The notes under the pieces: generated by a model
The model's input: only the letters and a program-made list of their open reading frames with translations
What the model was told of the DNA's origin: nothing
The model's database searches: none
NCBI GenBank assembly: GCA_937967645.1
Contig: CALBTT010000094.1
Span: forward strand, 1-23,038
From: an uncultured Zoogloea sp.
Lineage (GTDB): Bacteria; Pseudomonadota; Gammaproteobacteria; Burkholderiales; Rhodocyclaceae
Direction: 5' to 3'
Length of the DNA: 23,038 nt
Position numbers and translations under genes: made by a program
In this document: positions 7,043-15,834 of the stretch, one piece after another
How the letters are laid out: each line of letters opens with the position of its first letter
How positions within the stretch are numbered: the first letter of the stretch is position 1

Positions 7043-9334
7043 TCAGAAAACCGTGCCCAGCTGGAACTGGAATTTCTGGGTCTTGTCGCCTTCTTCTTTC
7101 TTGAGCGCCTGGCCCAGGCTGAACTTGAGCGGCCCCACCGGGGAGCTCCAGGAGAAAGCCAGCCCGGCACTGTAGCGCAAATCCGATGCGCGGACCTTGT
7201 CATCGGCGGCCCAGACGTAGCCCGCGTCGGCAAACAGCGACAGCCGCATGGACTTGTCCTTCTGGGTACCGGGCATCGGCAAATAATACTCCGCATTGCC
7301 GACCACGCGCCGGTTGCCGCCCAGAGCGCGGACATAGCCATTGGTGTCGGTGTAGCGCGGACCCAGGGTGCTCTGCTCGTAGCCACGCACGGAGCCGATG
7401 CCACCCGCATAGAAGTTCTTGTAGAAAGGAAGCTCCTTGCCGTCGTAGCCGTGCGCGTAGCCGAAATCACCGTTCAGCATGAGGGCGTAACCGCCACCGA
7501 AGGGAATCCAGTACTGGTGCTGATAGTTGCCGCGGATGTAACGCATGTCCAGCGCCGGCGTCGCCACCTCGACGGAGGCGCGCTGATACACACCCGAGGT
7601 GGGATACAGGAAGCTGTCGCGCCGGTCACGCGCCCAGCCGGCAGTGACGAGCAGGCTGCGGGCCGTGTCCCCGAAGGTGTTCACGAAGTTCACGTAAGGC
7701 GCCGGGCTCGAGTCGTAGACCTTGATGGTGGTCTGATCGATGGACAGGCCGAAGTTGATCCGGTCGTCTTCGGCGATCGGATAGCCAAAGCGCACACCGC
7801 CACCGATGGAGGAACTCTTGTAAGTCGCCACCGACAGCGAGGTCGGATCGACGTTGCGCTGATAGATATCCCAACCCACGCTGACACCGTCGATGGTCCA
7901 GTAGGGGTTGGTGAAGGACAGCGCGACCGTCTTGTTGATCCTGCCGGTATTGAGCTGCAGGGTCATCGCATTACCCGTACCGAACAGGTTCTGCTGCGAG
8001 ATCGACGCGGACAGGATGATCTTTTCGGCGCTGGAGAAGCCTGCACCCAGCATCAAGTTGCCGGTGGCGCGTTCCTTGACCGTGAAGTTGGCATCGACCT
8101 GATCGGTCGACCCCGTCACCGCCGGCGTCTCGATGGTCACCTCTTCGAAGTAGCCGAGGCGATCGAGGCGGACCTTGGAGCGATTGAGCGCCTGACCGTC
8201 GTACCAGGCCCCTTCCATCTGCCGCATCTCCCGACGCAGCACTTCGTCGCGGGTACGCGCGTTACCGGCGAAATTGATCTTCCGCACATACACGCGCCGC
8301 CCCGGATCCACAAAGAAGGTGAACACCACCTCACGCTTCGCCTTGTCCACTTCGGGCGCTGCATTGACGTTGGCAAACGCATAACCCGCGTTGCCGAGGC
8401 GATCACTGATCGCCTTGGTGGTCGCGGTGACGTTGTCCCGCACGAAGGTATCGCCCGCCTTGAGCTTGACCAGTTGCTGGAGCTCCGCCTCGGGCACCAC
8501 CATGTTGCCCGCCAGCTTGACGTCGGACACGGTGTACTTCTCTCCCTCGGTGATGCTGAGGGTGATGTAGATATCCTTCTTGTCCGGGGTGATCGACACC
8601 TGCGTGGAGTCGATATTGAAGTCGAGGTAACCCCGGTTGAGGTAATAGGTGCGCAGCGCCTCGATATCGGCAGACAGCTTCTGCTTGGAGTACTGGTCGC
8701 TCTTCGAGTACCAGGTCATCAGGCCCGGGGTGGTCAGCGAGAAGAGCTCGAGCAGCTCCTTCTCCTTGAACACCTTGTTGCCGATGATGCTGATCTGGCG
8801 GATCTTGGCGGCCTCGCCTTCAACCACGTTGAAATTGACACCGACCCGGTTGCGCTCAAGGGGCGTGACCGTGGTGGTGATCTGTACGCCGTACAGGCCT
8901 TTGGACAGGTACTGGCGCTTGAGCTCCTGCTCCGCACGCTCGAGCACCGCACGGTCGAAGATCCGGGATTCGGCCAGACCGACTTCCTTGAGGCCCTTCT
9001 TGAGTGCGTCCTTGTCGAACTCCTTGATGCCCACGAAATCGACCTGGGAGATCGCCGGACGCTCGTCGAGGACGACCACGATCACGTCCTTGTCGACCTC
9101 GACACGAACGTCCTTGAAGAACCCGGTGGCAAAGAGGGCCTTGATCGCCTGCGCCGCCTTGTCGTCCGTGAAGCGCTCACCCACCTTCACGGGCAGGTAG
9201 CTGAACACGGTACCGGCTTCGGTACGCTGGATCCCCTCGATGCGGATATCTTTGACAATGAACGGCTCGAAGGCCAGAGCGGGGGATGCCACGAAAAGCG
9301 CAGCGATCACCCCGGGAAGAAGCTTGGATTTCAT
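7043..9334 (-). CDS. bamA: Outer membrane protein assembly factor BamA
   Basis: BamA is the Omp85-family core of the BAM machine that folds beta-barrel proteins into the outer membrane. The 763-residue precursor has a signal peptide (MKSKLLPGVIAALFVASPALA, cleaved near residue 21) followed by FEPFIVKDIRIEGIQRTEAG, the first of five POTRA domains spanning about 22-420. The C-terminal 16-stranded barrel follows. The loop 6 signature is VRGY at 649-652 (VRGF in E. coli) inside GGIGSVRGYEQSTLGP. The last residue is Phe, as expected for a BAM substrate. The length is a little shorter than E. coli BamA (810). The start lies 6 bases after the rseP stop. The neighbours rseP and skp are standard. Confidence 0.98.
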   Translation of the reverse strand: MKSKLLPGVIAALFVASPALAFEPFIVKDIRIEGIQRTEAGTVFSYLPVKVGERFTDDKAAQAIKALFATGFFKDVRVEVDKDVIVVVLDERPAISQVDFVGIKEFDKDALKKGLKEVGLAESRIFDRAVLERAEQELKRQYLSKGLYGVQITTTVTPLERNRVGVNFNVVEGEAAKIRQISIIGNKVFKEKELLELFSLTTPGLMTWYSKSDQYSKQKLSADIEALRTYYLNRGYLDFNIDSTQVSITPDKKDIYITLSITEGEKYTVSDVKLAGNMVVPEAELQQLVKLKAGDTFVRDNVTATTKAISDRLGNAGYAFANVNAAPEVDKAKREVVFTFFVDPGRRVYVRKINFAGNARTRDEVLRREMRQMEGAWYDGQALNRSKVRLDRLGYFEEVTIETPAVTGSTDQVDANFTVKERATGNLMLGAGFSSAEKIILSASISQQNLFGTGNAMTLQLNTGRINKTVALSFTNPYWTIDGVSVGWDIYQRNVDPTSLSVATYKSSSIGGGVRFGYPIAEDDRINFGLSIDQTTIKVYDSSPAPYVNFVNTFGDTARSLLVTAGWARDRRDSFLYPTSGVYQRASVEVATPALDMRYIRGNYQHQYWIPFGGGYALMLNGDFGYAHGYDGKELPFYKNFYAGGIGSVRGYEQSTLGPRYTDTNGYVRALGGNRRVVGNAEYYLPMPGTQKDKSMRLSLFADAGYVWAADDKVRASDLRYSAGLAFSWSSPVGPLKFSLGQALKKEEGDKTQKFQFQLGTVF

Positions 9335-9340
9335 CCGATT

Positions 9341-10705
9341 TCAGCTTGCAACAAGGCGGTTGATGTCGTTGTAGAAGGCGAATGCCATTAGCGCCGCCAG
9401 CAGGACCATGCCGATCTGCTGGCCGATCTCCATAACCCGCTCGGAAACCGGGCCGCCCTTGATGATCTCGATCACATAATACAGCAAGTGCCCGCCATCA
9501 AGCACAGGGACCGGGAGCAGATTGAGGACACCCAGGCTGATGCTGATGAGCGCCAGGAACTTGATGTAGTGGGACCAGCCCATGCGGGCGGACTGACCTG
9601 CAAAATCAGCGATCGTGACGGGACCACTCAGGTTCTTGACCGAAACTTCGCCGATGATCATGCGCCCCATCACGGACAGACTGAGCACGGTGGTATCCCA
9701 GGTCTGGCGCAACCCCTTGCCCAGGGCATCCAGACTGTCGTAGCGCACGGTCACGAACATCAGGTCGCGACGGATGTCGGCATCCGCCACCGCAACACCG
9801 ATGCGGCCGATGGTGCGCCCGCCCTCCTCCACCGCGCCGGGAACAATCTGCACGACCAGGGACTCACTGCCGCGCAGGGCCTCCAGTTCGAGCGGACGGC
9901 CTGGCGCCTCGCGAACGGCAGATACCAGATCGGACCAGTCATCCACCTCGACCGTGCCGATCCGCAGCACTTTGTCACCGGCGCGCAGCCCTGCCACCTC
10001 GGCGGCACCACCGGGAACGAGGCGCCCCAGCACCGCGGGCACCCGCGGCCGGTAGAGGGTCAGCCCCACCTGATGGGCGACGTCCTTCTCACCCTGATCC
10101 ACCACAGTGGACGCCAGGTCGAGGCGCCGCAGGGCGATGTCACCCGCCGCGTTGATGGTCTCCACCTCCACCACCTGCTTCTCGAGCGCCTGGTTGAGCA
10201 GCACCCAGCGGAAGTCCTGCCAGGTATCCACGCTCTGCCCCGCCACCTTGCGCACCAACTCTCCCGGGGCGAACCCGGCACGCTCGGCCAGGCTACCCAC
10301 CTCTGGCGAGCCCAGGCGCGGCCGCAACTCTTCGACCCCGCCCGTGTAGAGCCCCCAGTAGAGGGCAATGGCGAGCAGGAAATTGGCGATGGGGCCCGCC
10401 GCCACGATGGCGATGCGACGCCACACGCTCTGCCGGTTGAAGGCGCGATGCAGCTCGAAGGCCTCCACCGGCGCTTCGCGCTCGTCGAGCATCTTCACGT
10501 AGCCGCCCAAGGGAAAGGCCGACAGGACCCATTCCGTCTGATCGACCCCGGCCCGGCGTACCAGCAAGGGCTTTCCGAAACCGAGGGAGAAGCGGAGCAC
10601 CTTCACGCCACACAGGCGCGCCACCGCATAGTGTCCGAACTCATGGACGACAATCAGGATGCCCAGCGCCAGCAGGAAAGGCAGTACGTAGTCGAGCAGC
10701 CCCAT
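9341..10705 (-). CDS. rseP: Site-2 intramembrane zinc metalloprotease RseP
   Basis: RseP cuts the transmembrane segment of an anti-sigma factor (RseA in E. coli) after DegS-type cleavage, releasing sigma-E, and also clears signal peptides. The 454-residue protein has HEFGH at 21-25 in the first membrane helix, the zinc-binding and catalytic motif. NLLPVPVLDGGHL near 395-410 carries the third zinc ligand Asp. Two PDZ domains lie between, one around GFAPGELVRKVAGQSVDTW and one around AGLRAGDKVLRIGTVEVDDW. Four membrane helices are expected. I chose ATG at 10703-10705 because homologues start with a similar short leader before the first helix; a GTG at 10712-10714 overlapping the dxr stop (GTGA) would add three residues and is about as likely. 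Confidence 0.95.
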   Translation of the reverse strand: MGLLDYVLPFLLALGILIVVHEFGHYAVARLCGVKVLRFSLGFGKPLLVRRAGVDQTEWVLSAFPLGGYVKMLDEREAPVEAFELHRAFNRQSVWRRIAIVAAGPIANFLLAIALYWGLYTGGVEELRPRLGSPEVGSLAERAGFAPGELVRKVAGQSVDTWQDFRWVLLNQALEKQVVEVETINAAGDIALRRLDLASTVVDQGEKDVAHQVGLTLYRPRVPAVLGRLVPGGAAEVAGLRAGDKVLRIGTVEVDDWSDLVSAVREAPGRPLELEALRGSESLVVQIVPGAVEEGGRTIGRIGVAVADADIRRDLMFVTVRYDSLDALGKGLRQTWDTTVLSLSVMGRMIIGEVSVKNLSGPVTIADFAGQSARMGWSHYIKFLALISISLGVLNLLPVPVLDGGHLLYYVIEIIKGGPVSERVMEIGQQIGMVLLAALMAFAFYNDINRLVAS

Positions 10706-10710
10706 GCCGG

Positions 10711-11904
10711 TCACGACAGGAACCCGCGGACGAAGCCCCCGGCCAGCTCGCGGGCACGCCGGTCAAAATCGAAAACGGCCTCCAGGCTGTCGGCCGGCGC
10801 AGCCGGAACCGCGTCCAGGGTACGCGCGATGACTTCGGCAATGCGATCGAAACGCAGGCTTCCGTCAAGAAAGCTGGCGACCGCCACTTCGTTGGAGGCA
10901 TTCAGCACCGCAGGTGCGACGCCGCCCTCGCGCAATGCACGATAAGCGTGCGCCAGACACGGAAAACGCTCGAAGTCGGGGCGCTCGAAATCCAGCCGGG
11001 CGATCTCGAACAGATCGAGGGGCCGTACCCCCGCATCGACTCGGTCGGGATAGGCCATCGCGTGGGCGATCGGCGTACGCATGTCCGGATTGCCCAGCTG
11101 GGCGATCACCGAGCCGTCGGCGTACGACACCATGGAATGGATGACGCTCTGGGGGTGGATCACCACCTCGATGCGCTCGGCTTCGGCGCCGAACAGCCAG
11201 TGGGCCTCGATCACCTCGAGCCCCTTGTTCATCATCGTCGCGGAGTCCACCGAGATCTTGCGCCCCATCACCCAGTTGGGGTGGGCGCAGGCCATCTCGG
11301 GCGTGACATCCCGCAGCTCTTCCACGGGTTTGCGGCGGAAAGGACCGCCCGAGGCGGTCAGCAGCACACGGGTCACGCCACTGCCTTGCAAGCCACGCTC
11401 AAAGCCGGCAGGCAGCGACTGGAAGATCGCGTTGTGTTCGCTGTCGATGGGGAGCAGCGTGGCCCCATTGGCCACCACCTCCTGCATGAACAGCGCACCC
11501 GACATCACCAGGGCTTCCTTGTTGGCCAGCAGGATCCGCTTGCCCGCCCGTGCGGCCGCGAGCGCAGGCACCAGGCCTGCAGCACCGACAATGGCGGCCA
11601 TGACCAGATCGACCTCCGGAGCGGCAGCCACCTGAGCCAGCGCATCGGCCCCTGCCAGCACCTCGGTGGCGCAGCCCGCCTCGCGCAACAGGCCGGCGAG
11701 CCGGCTGGCGTCCTCGGCCCGGTCGAGCACCGCATAAGCAGGCCGATGGACAAGACACTGTTCCAGCAGCTTGTCCACCTGGCGGTGCGCCGTGAGGGCG
11801 AACACGCCGAAACGCTCCGGGTGGCGGGCCACCACATCCAGCGTGCTGACACCGATCGAGCCCGTGGCACCGAGTACGGTTACGAGTTTCTTGCCTTGTT
11901 CCAT
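10711..11904 (-). CDS. dxr: 1-deoxy-D-xylulose 5-phosphate reductoisomerase
   Basis: Dxr converts DXP to MEP with NADPH, the first committed step of the non-mevalonate isoprenoid pathway. It supplies the IPP used by UppS encoded nearby. The 397-residue protein has the NADPH-binding loop LGATGSIG at 11-18 and LANKEALVMSG at 126-136. The metal site block LPIDSEHNAIF gives Asp154, Ser155 and Glu156, matching Asp150/Ser151/Glu152 of E. coli, with further acidic ligands in the MNKGLEVIEAHWLF segment. PHPQ-type HPQSVIHSMV and NPDMRTPIAHAM are also conserved. The ATG is 4 bases after the cdsA stop. Confidence 0.97.
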   Translation of the reverse strand: MEQGKKLVTVLGATGSIGVSTLDVVARHPERFGVFALTAHRQVDKLLEQCLVHRPAYAVLDRAEDASRLAGLLREAGCATEVLAGADALAQVAAAPEVDLVMAAIVGAAGLVPALAAARAGKRILLANKEALVMSGALFMQEVVANGATLLPIDSEHNAIFQSLPAGFERGLQGSGVTRVLLTASGGPFRRKPVEELRDVTPEMACAHPNWVMGRKISVDSATMMNKGLEVIEAHWLFGAEAERIEVVIHPQSVIHSMVSYADGSVIAQLGNPDMRTPIAHAMAYPDRVDAGVRPLDLFEIARLDFERPDFERFPCLAHAYRALREGGVAPAVLNASNEVAVASFLDGSLRFDRIAEVIARTLDAVPAAPADSLEAVFDFDRRARELAGGFVRGFLS

Positions 11905-11908
11905 GAGT

Positions 11909-12733
11909 TCAGCGGGCCATCCAGAGCAACAACAGGCCTGCGACAGGAAGCGTCGACGTCAGACTGTCGATGCGATCGAGCACACCACCATGGCCGGGCA
12001 GCAGGGAGCCACTGTCCTTAACGCCGGCCTGGCGCTTGACCAGAGATTCGAAAAGATCGCCGATGATGCTCAGCGCGGTAAACGCCACCAGCGCCGGCAC
12101 CACGACCAGATAGGACAGTACGGCCCCGATATGCCCGACCGACGCGATCACCACCAGACCGTAGATCACCACACCGACCACCGCGCCATACGCACCTTCC
12201 CAGCTCTTGCCGGGACTGATCCCGGGCGCCAGCTTGCGACGACCGAAGGCCCGCCCCGTGAAGTAGGCTGCGATATCGGCCACCCAGACAGCCGCCATCA
12301 CACCCAGCAACAGCCAGGGACTGAGCAGGCGCAAATGGGCAATTGCGACGGCCGGCGGCAACAGCAGCACCAGACCGACCAGGGCCGCCGCAGCGGGACT
12401 GGGCAGCCGCCACTTGGCACGCAACCACAAGGGGACGCAGAAAATCCAGAACGCCGCACTCACCGCGTAGACCGGTACGAGACCGAAAGGCGCGATGGTC
12501 TCCGGTCGGTGGAGGCCAGCCACCCCTCCCGCGGCAAAGCACAGTGCGCCGACAAGCAGCGCATAGACCTTGCGGGAGGCAGGGGAAAAGCCCGTCATGG
12601 CGGCCCACTCCGCCGCGCCGATGGCACAGATGAGAGAGGCAAACGCCAGCCACGCGGGCGCCGGCAGCAGGAACAATCCCGCCAGCAAGCCCGCAAGCAG
12701 AAACAGCGCGGTGATGACCCGCGCTTTAAGCAT
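11909..12733 (-). CDS. cdsA: Phosphatidate cytidylyltransferase CdsA
   Basis: CdsA makes CDP-diacylglycerol from phosphatidate and CTP, the branch point for all phospholipids. The 274-residue protein is very hydrophobic with about eight membrane helices, starting MLKARVITALFLLAGLLAG. The C-terminal CDP-DAG synthase signature is clear: FESLVKRQAGVKDSGSLLPG then HGGVLDRIDSL, with the conserved Lys-Asp, PGHGG and DRxD elements. The ATG at 12731-12733 overlaps the uppS 3' end by 8 bases in another frame. The open frame extends 53 codons further into uppS without membrane character, so that extension is rejected. Confidence 0.95.
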   Translation of the reverse strand: MLKARVITALFLLAGLLAGLFLLPAPAWLAFASLICAIGAAEWAAMTGFSPASRKVYALLVGALCFAAGGVAGLHRPETIAPFGLVPVYAVSAAFWIFCVPLWLRAKWRLPSPAAAALVGLVLLLPPAVAIAHLRLLSPWLLLGVMAAVWVADIAAYFTGRAFGRRKLAPGISPGKSWEGAYGAVVGVVIYGLVVIASVGHIGAVLSYLVVVPALVAFTALSIIGDLFESLVKRQAGVKDSGSLLPGHGGVLDRIDSLTSTLPVAGLLLLWMAR

Positions 12734-13511
12734 GATCGGGCGTTGTGGAGCCGGCGGCGCCGCCGACGACCTGCTCGCTGGTCCGCCCGAAGCGACGCTC
12801 ACGCGACTGATAAGAGGCAATGGCCTCATCCAGCGCGGCTTCGCCAAACTCGGGCCACAGCTTGTCGGTGAAATAAAGCTCGGAGTAGGCAAGCTGCCAG
12901 AGCATGAAGTTGCTGATCCGCTGCTCGCCGCCGGTGCGAATGAAGAGATCCGGCTCCGGACTGAAGCTCAAGGCGAGGTGGGGGGCCAGTTCTTCTTCGG
13001 TGTACTCGCCATCCTTGGGCGCAATCGAGGTCATCTTGCGCACGGCCTGCAGAATGTCCCACCGCCCGCCGTAATTGGCGCAGATGGTGAGATTCATCTT
13101 GGTGTTCCCCTCGGTCAGCGCCTCACCTTCCCGGATCAGGGAAACCAGGGCTGCATCAAAAGGCTCGAGGTCGCCCACCACGCGCAAGCGGATGTTGTTG
13201 CGGTGGATCCGCTCGATCTCCGCCTTCAGCGACTTGACGAACAGCTGCATCAGGAACGAGACCTCGTCCTTGGGACGACGCCAGTTCTCGGAGCTGAAGG
13301 CAAAAACGGTGAGGTACTCGACACCACGGTCGAGGGAGGTCCGGATGACCTCACGCAAGGAATCGACGCCCTTTGCATGACCGGCAACACGGGGCATCAG
13401 GCGCTTGCGCGCCCAACGACCGTTGCCGTCCATGATGATGGCGATGTGCCGCGGCACTTTGGCAGCCTCGGGGACCCCCCGGGTCGAGCTGAGAAACGGC
13501 AATCGCACCAT
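12726..13511 (-). CDS. uppS: Undecaprenyl diphosphate synthase (cis-prenyltransferase) UppS
   Basis: UppS adds eight isoprene units in cis to farnesyl diphosphate to make the C55 carrier lipid for peptidoglycan and O-antigen. The 261-residue protein has HIAIIMDGNGRWARKR with the essential Asp28 in motif I, then AGHAKGVDSLR, FAFSSENWRRP and, near the C-terminus, PEPDLFIRTGGEQRISNFM followed by YSELYFTDKLWPEF. All five cis-prenyltransferase regions are present. The ATG at 13509-13511 has AGGCGG upstream. An Ala/Gly/Thr tail after RTSEQVVGG is variable in the family. Confidence 0.97.
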   Translation of the reverse strand: MVRLPFLSSTRGVPEAAKVPRHIAIIMDGNGRWARKRLMPRVAGHAKGVDSLREVIRTSLDRGVEYLTVFAFSSENWRRPKDEVSFLMQLFVKSLKAEIERIHRNNIRLRVVGDLEPFDAALVSLIREGEALTEGNTKMNLTICANYGGRWDILQAVRKMTSIAPKDGEYTEEELAPHLALSFSPEPDLFIRTGGEQRISNFMLWQLAYSELYFTDKLWPEFGEAALDEAIASYQSRERRFGRTSEQVVGGAAGSTTPDHA

Positions 13512-13563
13512 GTCGTATCCGCCTGGAATGAAAAAACCGGTGGAGGAGATGTCGACCTGGTGG

Positions 13564-14121
13564 TCAGATCTGCATCAGCTCTTGTTCTTTCTGGGCCAGC
13601 AGCTTGTCGATCTCGACAATCGCCTTGTCGGTCAGCTTCTGAACCTCATCCTCGGTACGACGCTCTTCGTCCTCGGAAATGGTCTTGGCCTTCAACGCAT
13701 CCTTCAGGGATGCATTGGCGTCGCGCCGCAGGTTACGGATCGCCACTTTGGCGCCCTCGCCTTCCTGCTTCACGACCTTGATCAGTTCTTTCCGGCGCTC
13801 TTCGGTCAAGGGAGGCATCGGCACGCGGATGATCTCACCCTGAGCAGCCGGATTCAGCCCCAGATCGGAGTCGCGGATCGCCTTCTCGACCTTGCCGACC
13901 ATGGGCTTCTCCCACGGTTGCACGCCGATGGTCCGCGCGTCGATGAGCGTGACGTTGGCGACCTGGTTGATGGGCACAGGGTTGCCATAGTACTCGACCA
14001 TGACATGATCGAGAACGCCCACGTGGGCTCGGCCGGTTCGCACCTTGGCGAGATCCAGCTTGAGCGCCTCGATGGACTTCTGCATCTTGTGTTCAGTAGT
14101 TTTCTTGAGCTCGGGAATCAT
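13564..14121 (-). CDS. frr: Ribosome recycling factor
   Basis: RRF works with EF-G to split the post-termination ribosome. The 185-residue length is exact for the family. It starts MIPELKKTTEHKMQKSIEAL, and domain I helices carry LAKVRTGRAHVGVLDHV. Domain II lies around YYGNPVPINQVANVTLIDART, and the C-terminal helix holds RRKELIKVVKQEGEGAKVAIRNLRR. The ATG at 14119-14121 has a GAGG 8 bases upstream; an in-frame start 12 codons further up would run into pyrH and is less likely. The gap to pyrH is 10 bases. The order rpsB-tsf-pyrH-frr is widely conserved. Confidence 0.97.
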   Translation of the reverse strand: MIPELKKTTEHKMQKSIEALKLDLAKVRTGRAHVGVLDHVMVEYYGNPVPINQVANVTLIDARTIGVQPWEKPMVGKVEKAIRDSDLGLNPAAQGEIIRVPMPPLTEERRKELIKVVKQEGEGAKVAIRNLRRDANASLKDALKAKTISEDEERRTEDEVQKLTDKAIVEIDKLLAQKEQELMQI

Positions 14122-14131
14122 TGCGTCATCC

Positions 14132-14848
14132 TCAGCAATAGACCAGCGTACCTTCATCCTCGCCCATCACGACGCGCTTGAGGGCGCCGCTCTTGAACAG
14201 GCTGAAGACATTGATGGGCAGGCGCTGGTCGCGGCACAAGGCAAAGGCCGTCGCATCCATCACCGCGAGATTGCGGGTGATTGCCTCATCGAAGGAAATC
14301 CGGTTGAAACGGGTCGCCGTGGGGTCCTTCTTGGGATCCGCGGTATAGATACCATCCACTTTGGTGGCCTTCAACACGATATCCGCACCGATCTCGGACC
14401 CGCGCAGCGCGGCGGCAGTGTCGGTCGTGAAGAAGGGATTGCCGGTACCCGCACCAAAAATGACCACACGCCCCTCTTCGAGGTAGCGGATCGCCTTGCC
14501 CCTGATGTAGGGCTCAACCACCTGATCGATGCGCAGCGCCGACTGCACGCGCGCATTGACCCCCGCGGCGCGGAAGGCGTCCGCGAGGGCCATTGCATTC
14601 ATCACGGTGGCCAGCATCCCCATGTAGTCAGCAGTAGCACGATCCATGCCGGTCGCAGCGCCTGCCATCCCACGGAAGATGTTGCCGCCGCCTATGACGA
14701 TCCCGACCTCAACACCGATGCGGGTCACTTCGACGACGTCGGCCACGATTCCGGCCACGACATCGCGATTGATACCGTAGGCGTCGTCGCCCATCAGGGC
14801 TTCGCCGGAGAGCTTGAGGAGGATACGTTTATAGGCGGGCTGGCTCAT
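14132..14848 (-). CDS. pyrH: UMP kinase
   Basis: This hexameric bacterial UMP kinase of the amino-acid kinase fold makes UDP from UMP and is essential for nucleotide and cell-wall sugar supply. The 238 residues include YKRILLKLSGEALMG (phosphate-binding Lys and Gly), the glycine-rich IVIGGGNIFRGMAGAATGMDR loop, VIFGAGTGNPFFTTDTAAALR near 135 and the LKATKVDGIYTADPKKDP segment. It ends RVVMGEDEGTLVYC. The ATG has a GAGG about 10 bases upstream in the 15-base tsf-pyrH gap. Confidence 0.97.
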   Translation of the reverse strand: MSQPAYKRILLKLSGEALMGDDAYGINRDVVAGIVADVVEVTRIGVEVGIVIGGGNIFRGMAGAATGMDRATADYMGMLATVMNAMALADAFRAAGVNARVQSALRIDQVVEPYIRGKAIRYLEEGRVVIFGAGTGNPFFTTDTAAALRGSEIGADIVLKATKVDGIYTADPKKDPTATRFNRISFDEAITRNLAVMDATAFALCRDQRLPINVFSLFKSGALKRVVMGEDEGTLVYC

Positions 14849-14863
14849 CGTTCTGAAGACCTC

Positions 14864-15763
14864 TTACTTTTGGGCAGCAGCCGCAGCGGCTTGGGCAGCC
14901 ACTTCAGCAGCGAAGTCGGTCACCTTCTTCTCGATGCCTTCACCCACGATGTAGAGGGTGAAACCGGCAACGGAGGCGCCCTTGGCCTTGAGCAGCTGAG
15001 CCACGGTCTGCTTGCCGTCTTCAGCCTTGACGAAGACCTGGTCGAGCAGGGTCACGTCCTTCAGGAACTTCTGCACGGTACCTTCGGCGATCTTCTCGAG
15101 CATCGCTTCCGGCTTGCCGGCTTCGCGAGCCTTCTCGATGGCGATACGACGCTCGACATCCAGCAGCTCGGCGGGCACGCCGGAGGCATCCAGGGACTTG
15201 GGCTTGGAAGCGGCGATGTGCATGGCCAGATCCTTGGCCAGGGCTTCGTCACCACCGACGAGGTCGATCAGCACGCCGATCTTGGAGCCGCCGTGGATGT
15301 AGCTGGCAGCCGCACCCTGGGCTTCGGTACGCACGAAGCGGCGGATGGACATGTTCTCGCCGATCTTGCCGATCAGGGCCTTGCGCACTTCTTCAACGGT
15401 CTGGCCGTTGATCTCGAGGGCGGACAGGGCTTCCACGTCAGCGGGGTTCTTGGTCGCGACGAGCTCGGCGACGTTCTTGACCAGAGCCAGGAAGTCGTCG
15501 TTCTTGGCCACGAAGTCGGTCTCACAGTTGACTTCGACCATGGCAGCCAGCTTGGCGTCAGCGGAGATATACACACCCACGATGCCTTCAGCGGTGACAC
15601 GGGCAGCCGCCTTGGAGGCCTTGTTACCCAGCTTGACCCGCAGAATCTCTTCAGCCTTGTCCATGTCGCCGGCGGCTTCGGACAGGGCCTTCTTGCACTC
15701 CATCATGGGCGCGTCGGTTTTCTCGCGCAGCTCCTTGACCATGCTTGCGGTGATTTCCGCCAT
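14864..15763 (-). CDS. tsf: Elongation factor Ts
   Basis: EF-Ts is the guanine-nucleotide exchange factor for EF-Tu. The 299-residue protein starts MAEITASMVKELREKTDAPM with the UBA-like N-domain and the signature MMECKKALSEAAGDMDKAEE. The core contains VNCETDFVAKNDDFLAL with the TDFVA motif that contacts EF-Tu, then two core subdomains and the coiled-coil region. The C-terminus ends in an Ala-rich run, which is variable in the family. The ATG at 15761-15763 is preceded by AGGAG at 6-base spacing. It follows rpsB after a 71-base spacer with a GC-rich hairpin. Confidence 0.98.
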   Translation of the reverse strand: MAEITASMVKELREKTDAPMMECKKALSEAAGDMDKAEEILRVKLGNKASKAAARVTAEGIVGVYISADAKLAAMVEVNCETDFVAKNDDFLALVKNVAELVATKNPADVEALSALEINGQTVEEVRKALIGKIGENMSIRRFVRTEAQGAAASYIHGGSKIGVLIDLVGGDEALAKDLAMHIAASKPKSLDASGVPAELLDVERRIAIEKAREAGKPEAMLEKIAEGTVQKFLKDVTLLDQVFVKAEDGKQTVAQLLKAKGASVAGFTLYIVGEGIEKKVTDFAAEVAAQAAAAAAQK

Positions 15764-15802
15764 GCTTGCTCCTAATAGATCTATGGGTTTGTATTCAGTC
15801 GA

Positions 15803-15823
15803 GCGGGCGCTCGCAGCGCCCGC
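15803..15823 (-). terminator. rpsB-tsf intergenic hairpin (possible attenuator)
   Basis: A perfect 9-base stem (GCGGGCGCT pairing with AGCGCCCGC) with a 3-base loop starts 11 bases after the rpsB stop on the minus strand. The transcript downstream of the stem is TCGACTGAATAC, with no U-run, so it is not a classical intrinsic terminator. It may lower read-through into tsf or protect the rpsB 3' end from exonucleases. The role is inferred. Confidence 0.55.
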
Positions 15824-15834
15824 CCAGAGGAAGA

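Noticed and set aside
7031..9391. Long plus-strand open frame (786 codons) opposite bamA
   Set aside because: It mirrors bamA almost exactly and has no recognisable domain or ribosome binding site, so it is a shadow of GC-rich codon bias.
13512..13563. T6 run (minus strand) in the frr-uppS gap as a possible terminator
   Set aside because: No stable stem precedes the T-run; only short self-palindromes such as ACCGGT and GTCGAC are present, so there is no intrinsic terminator.
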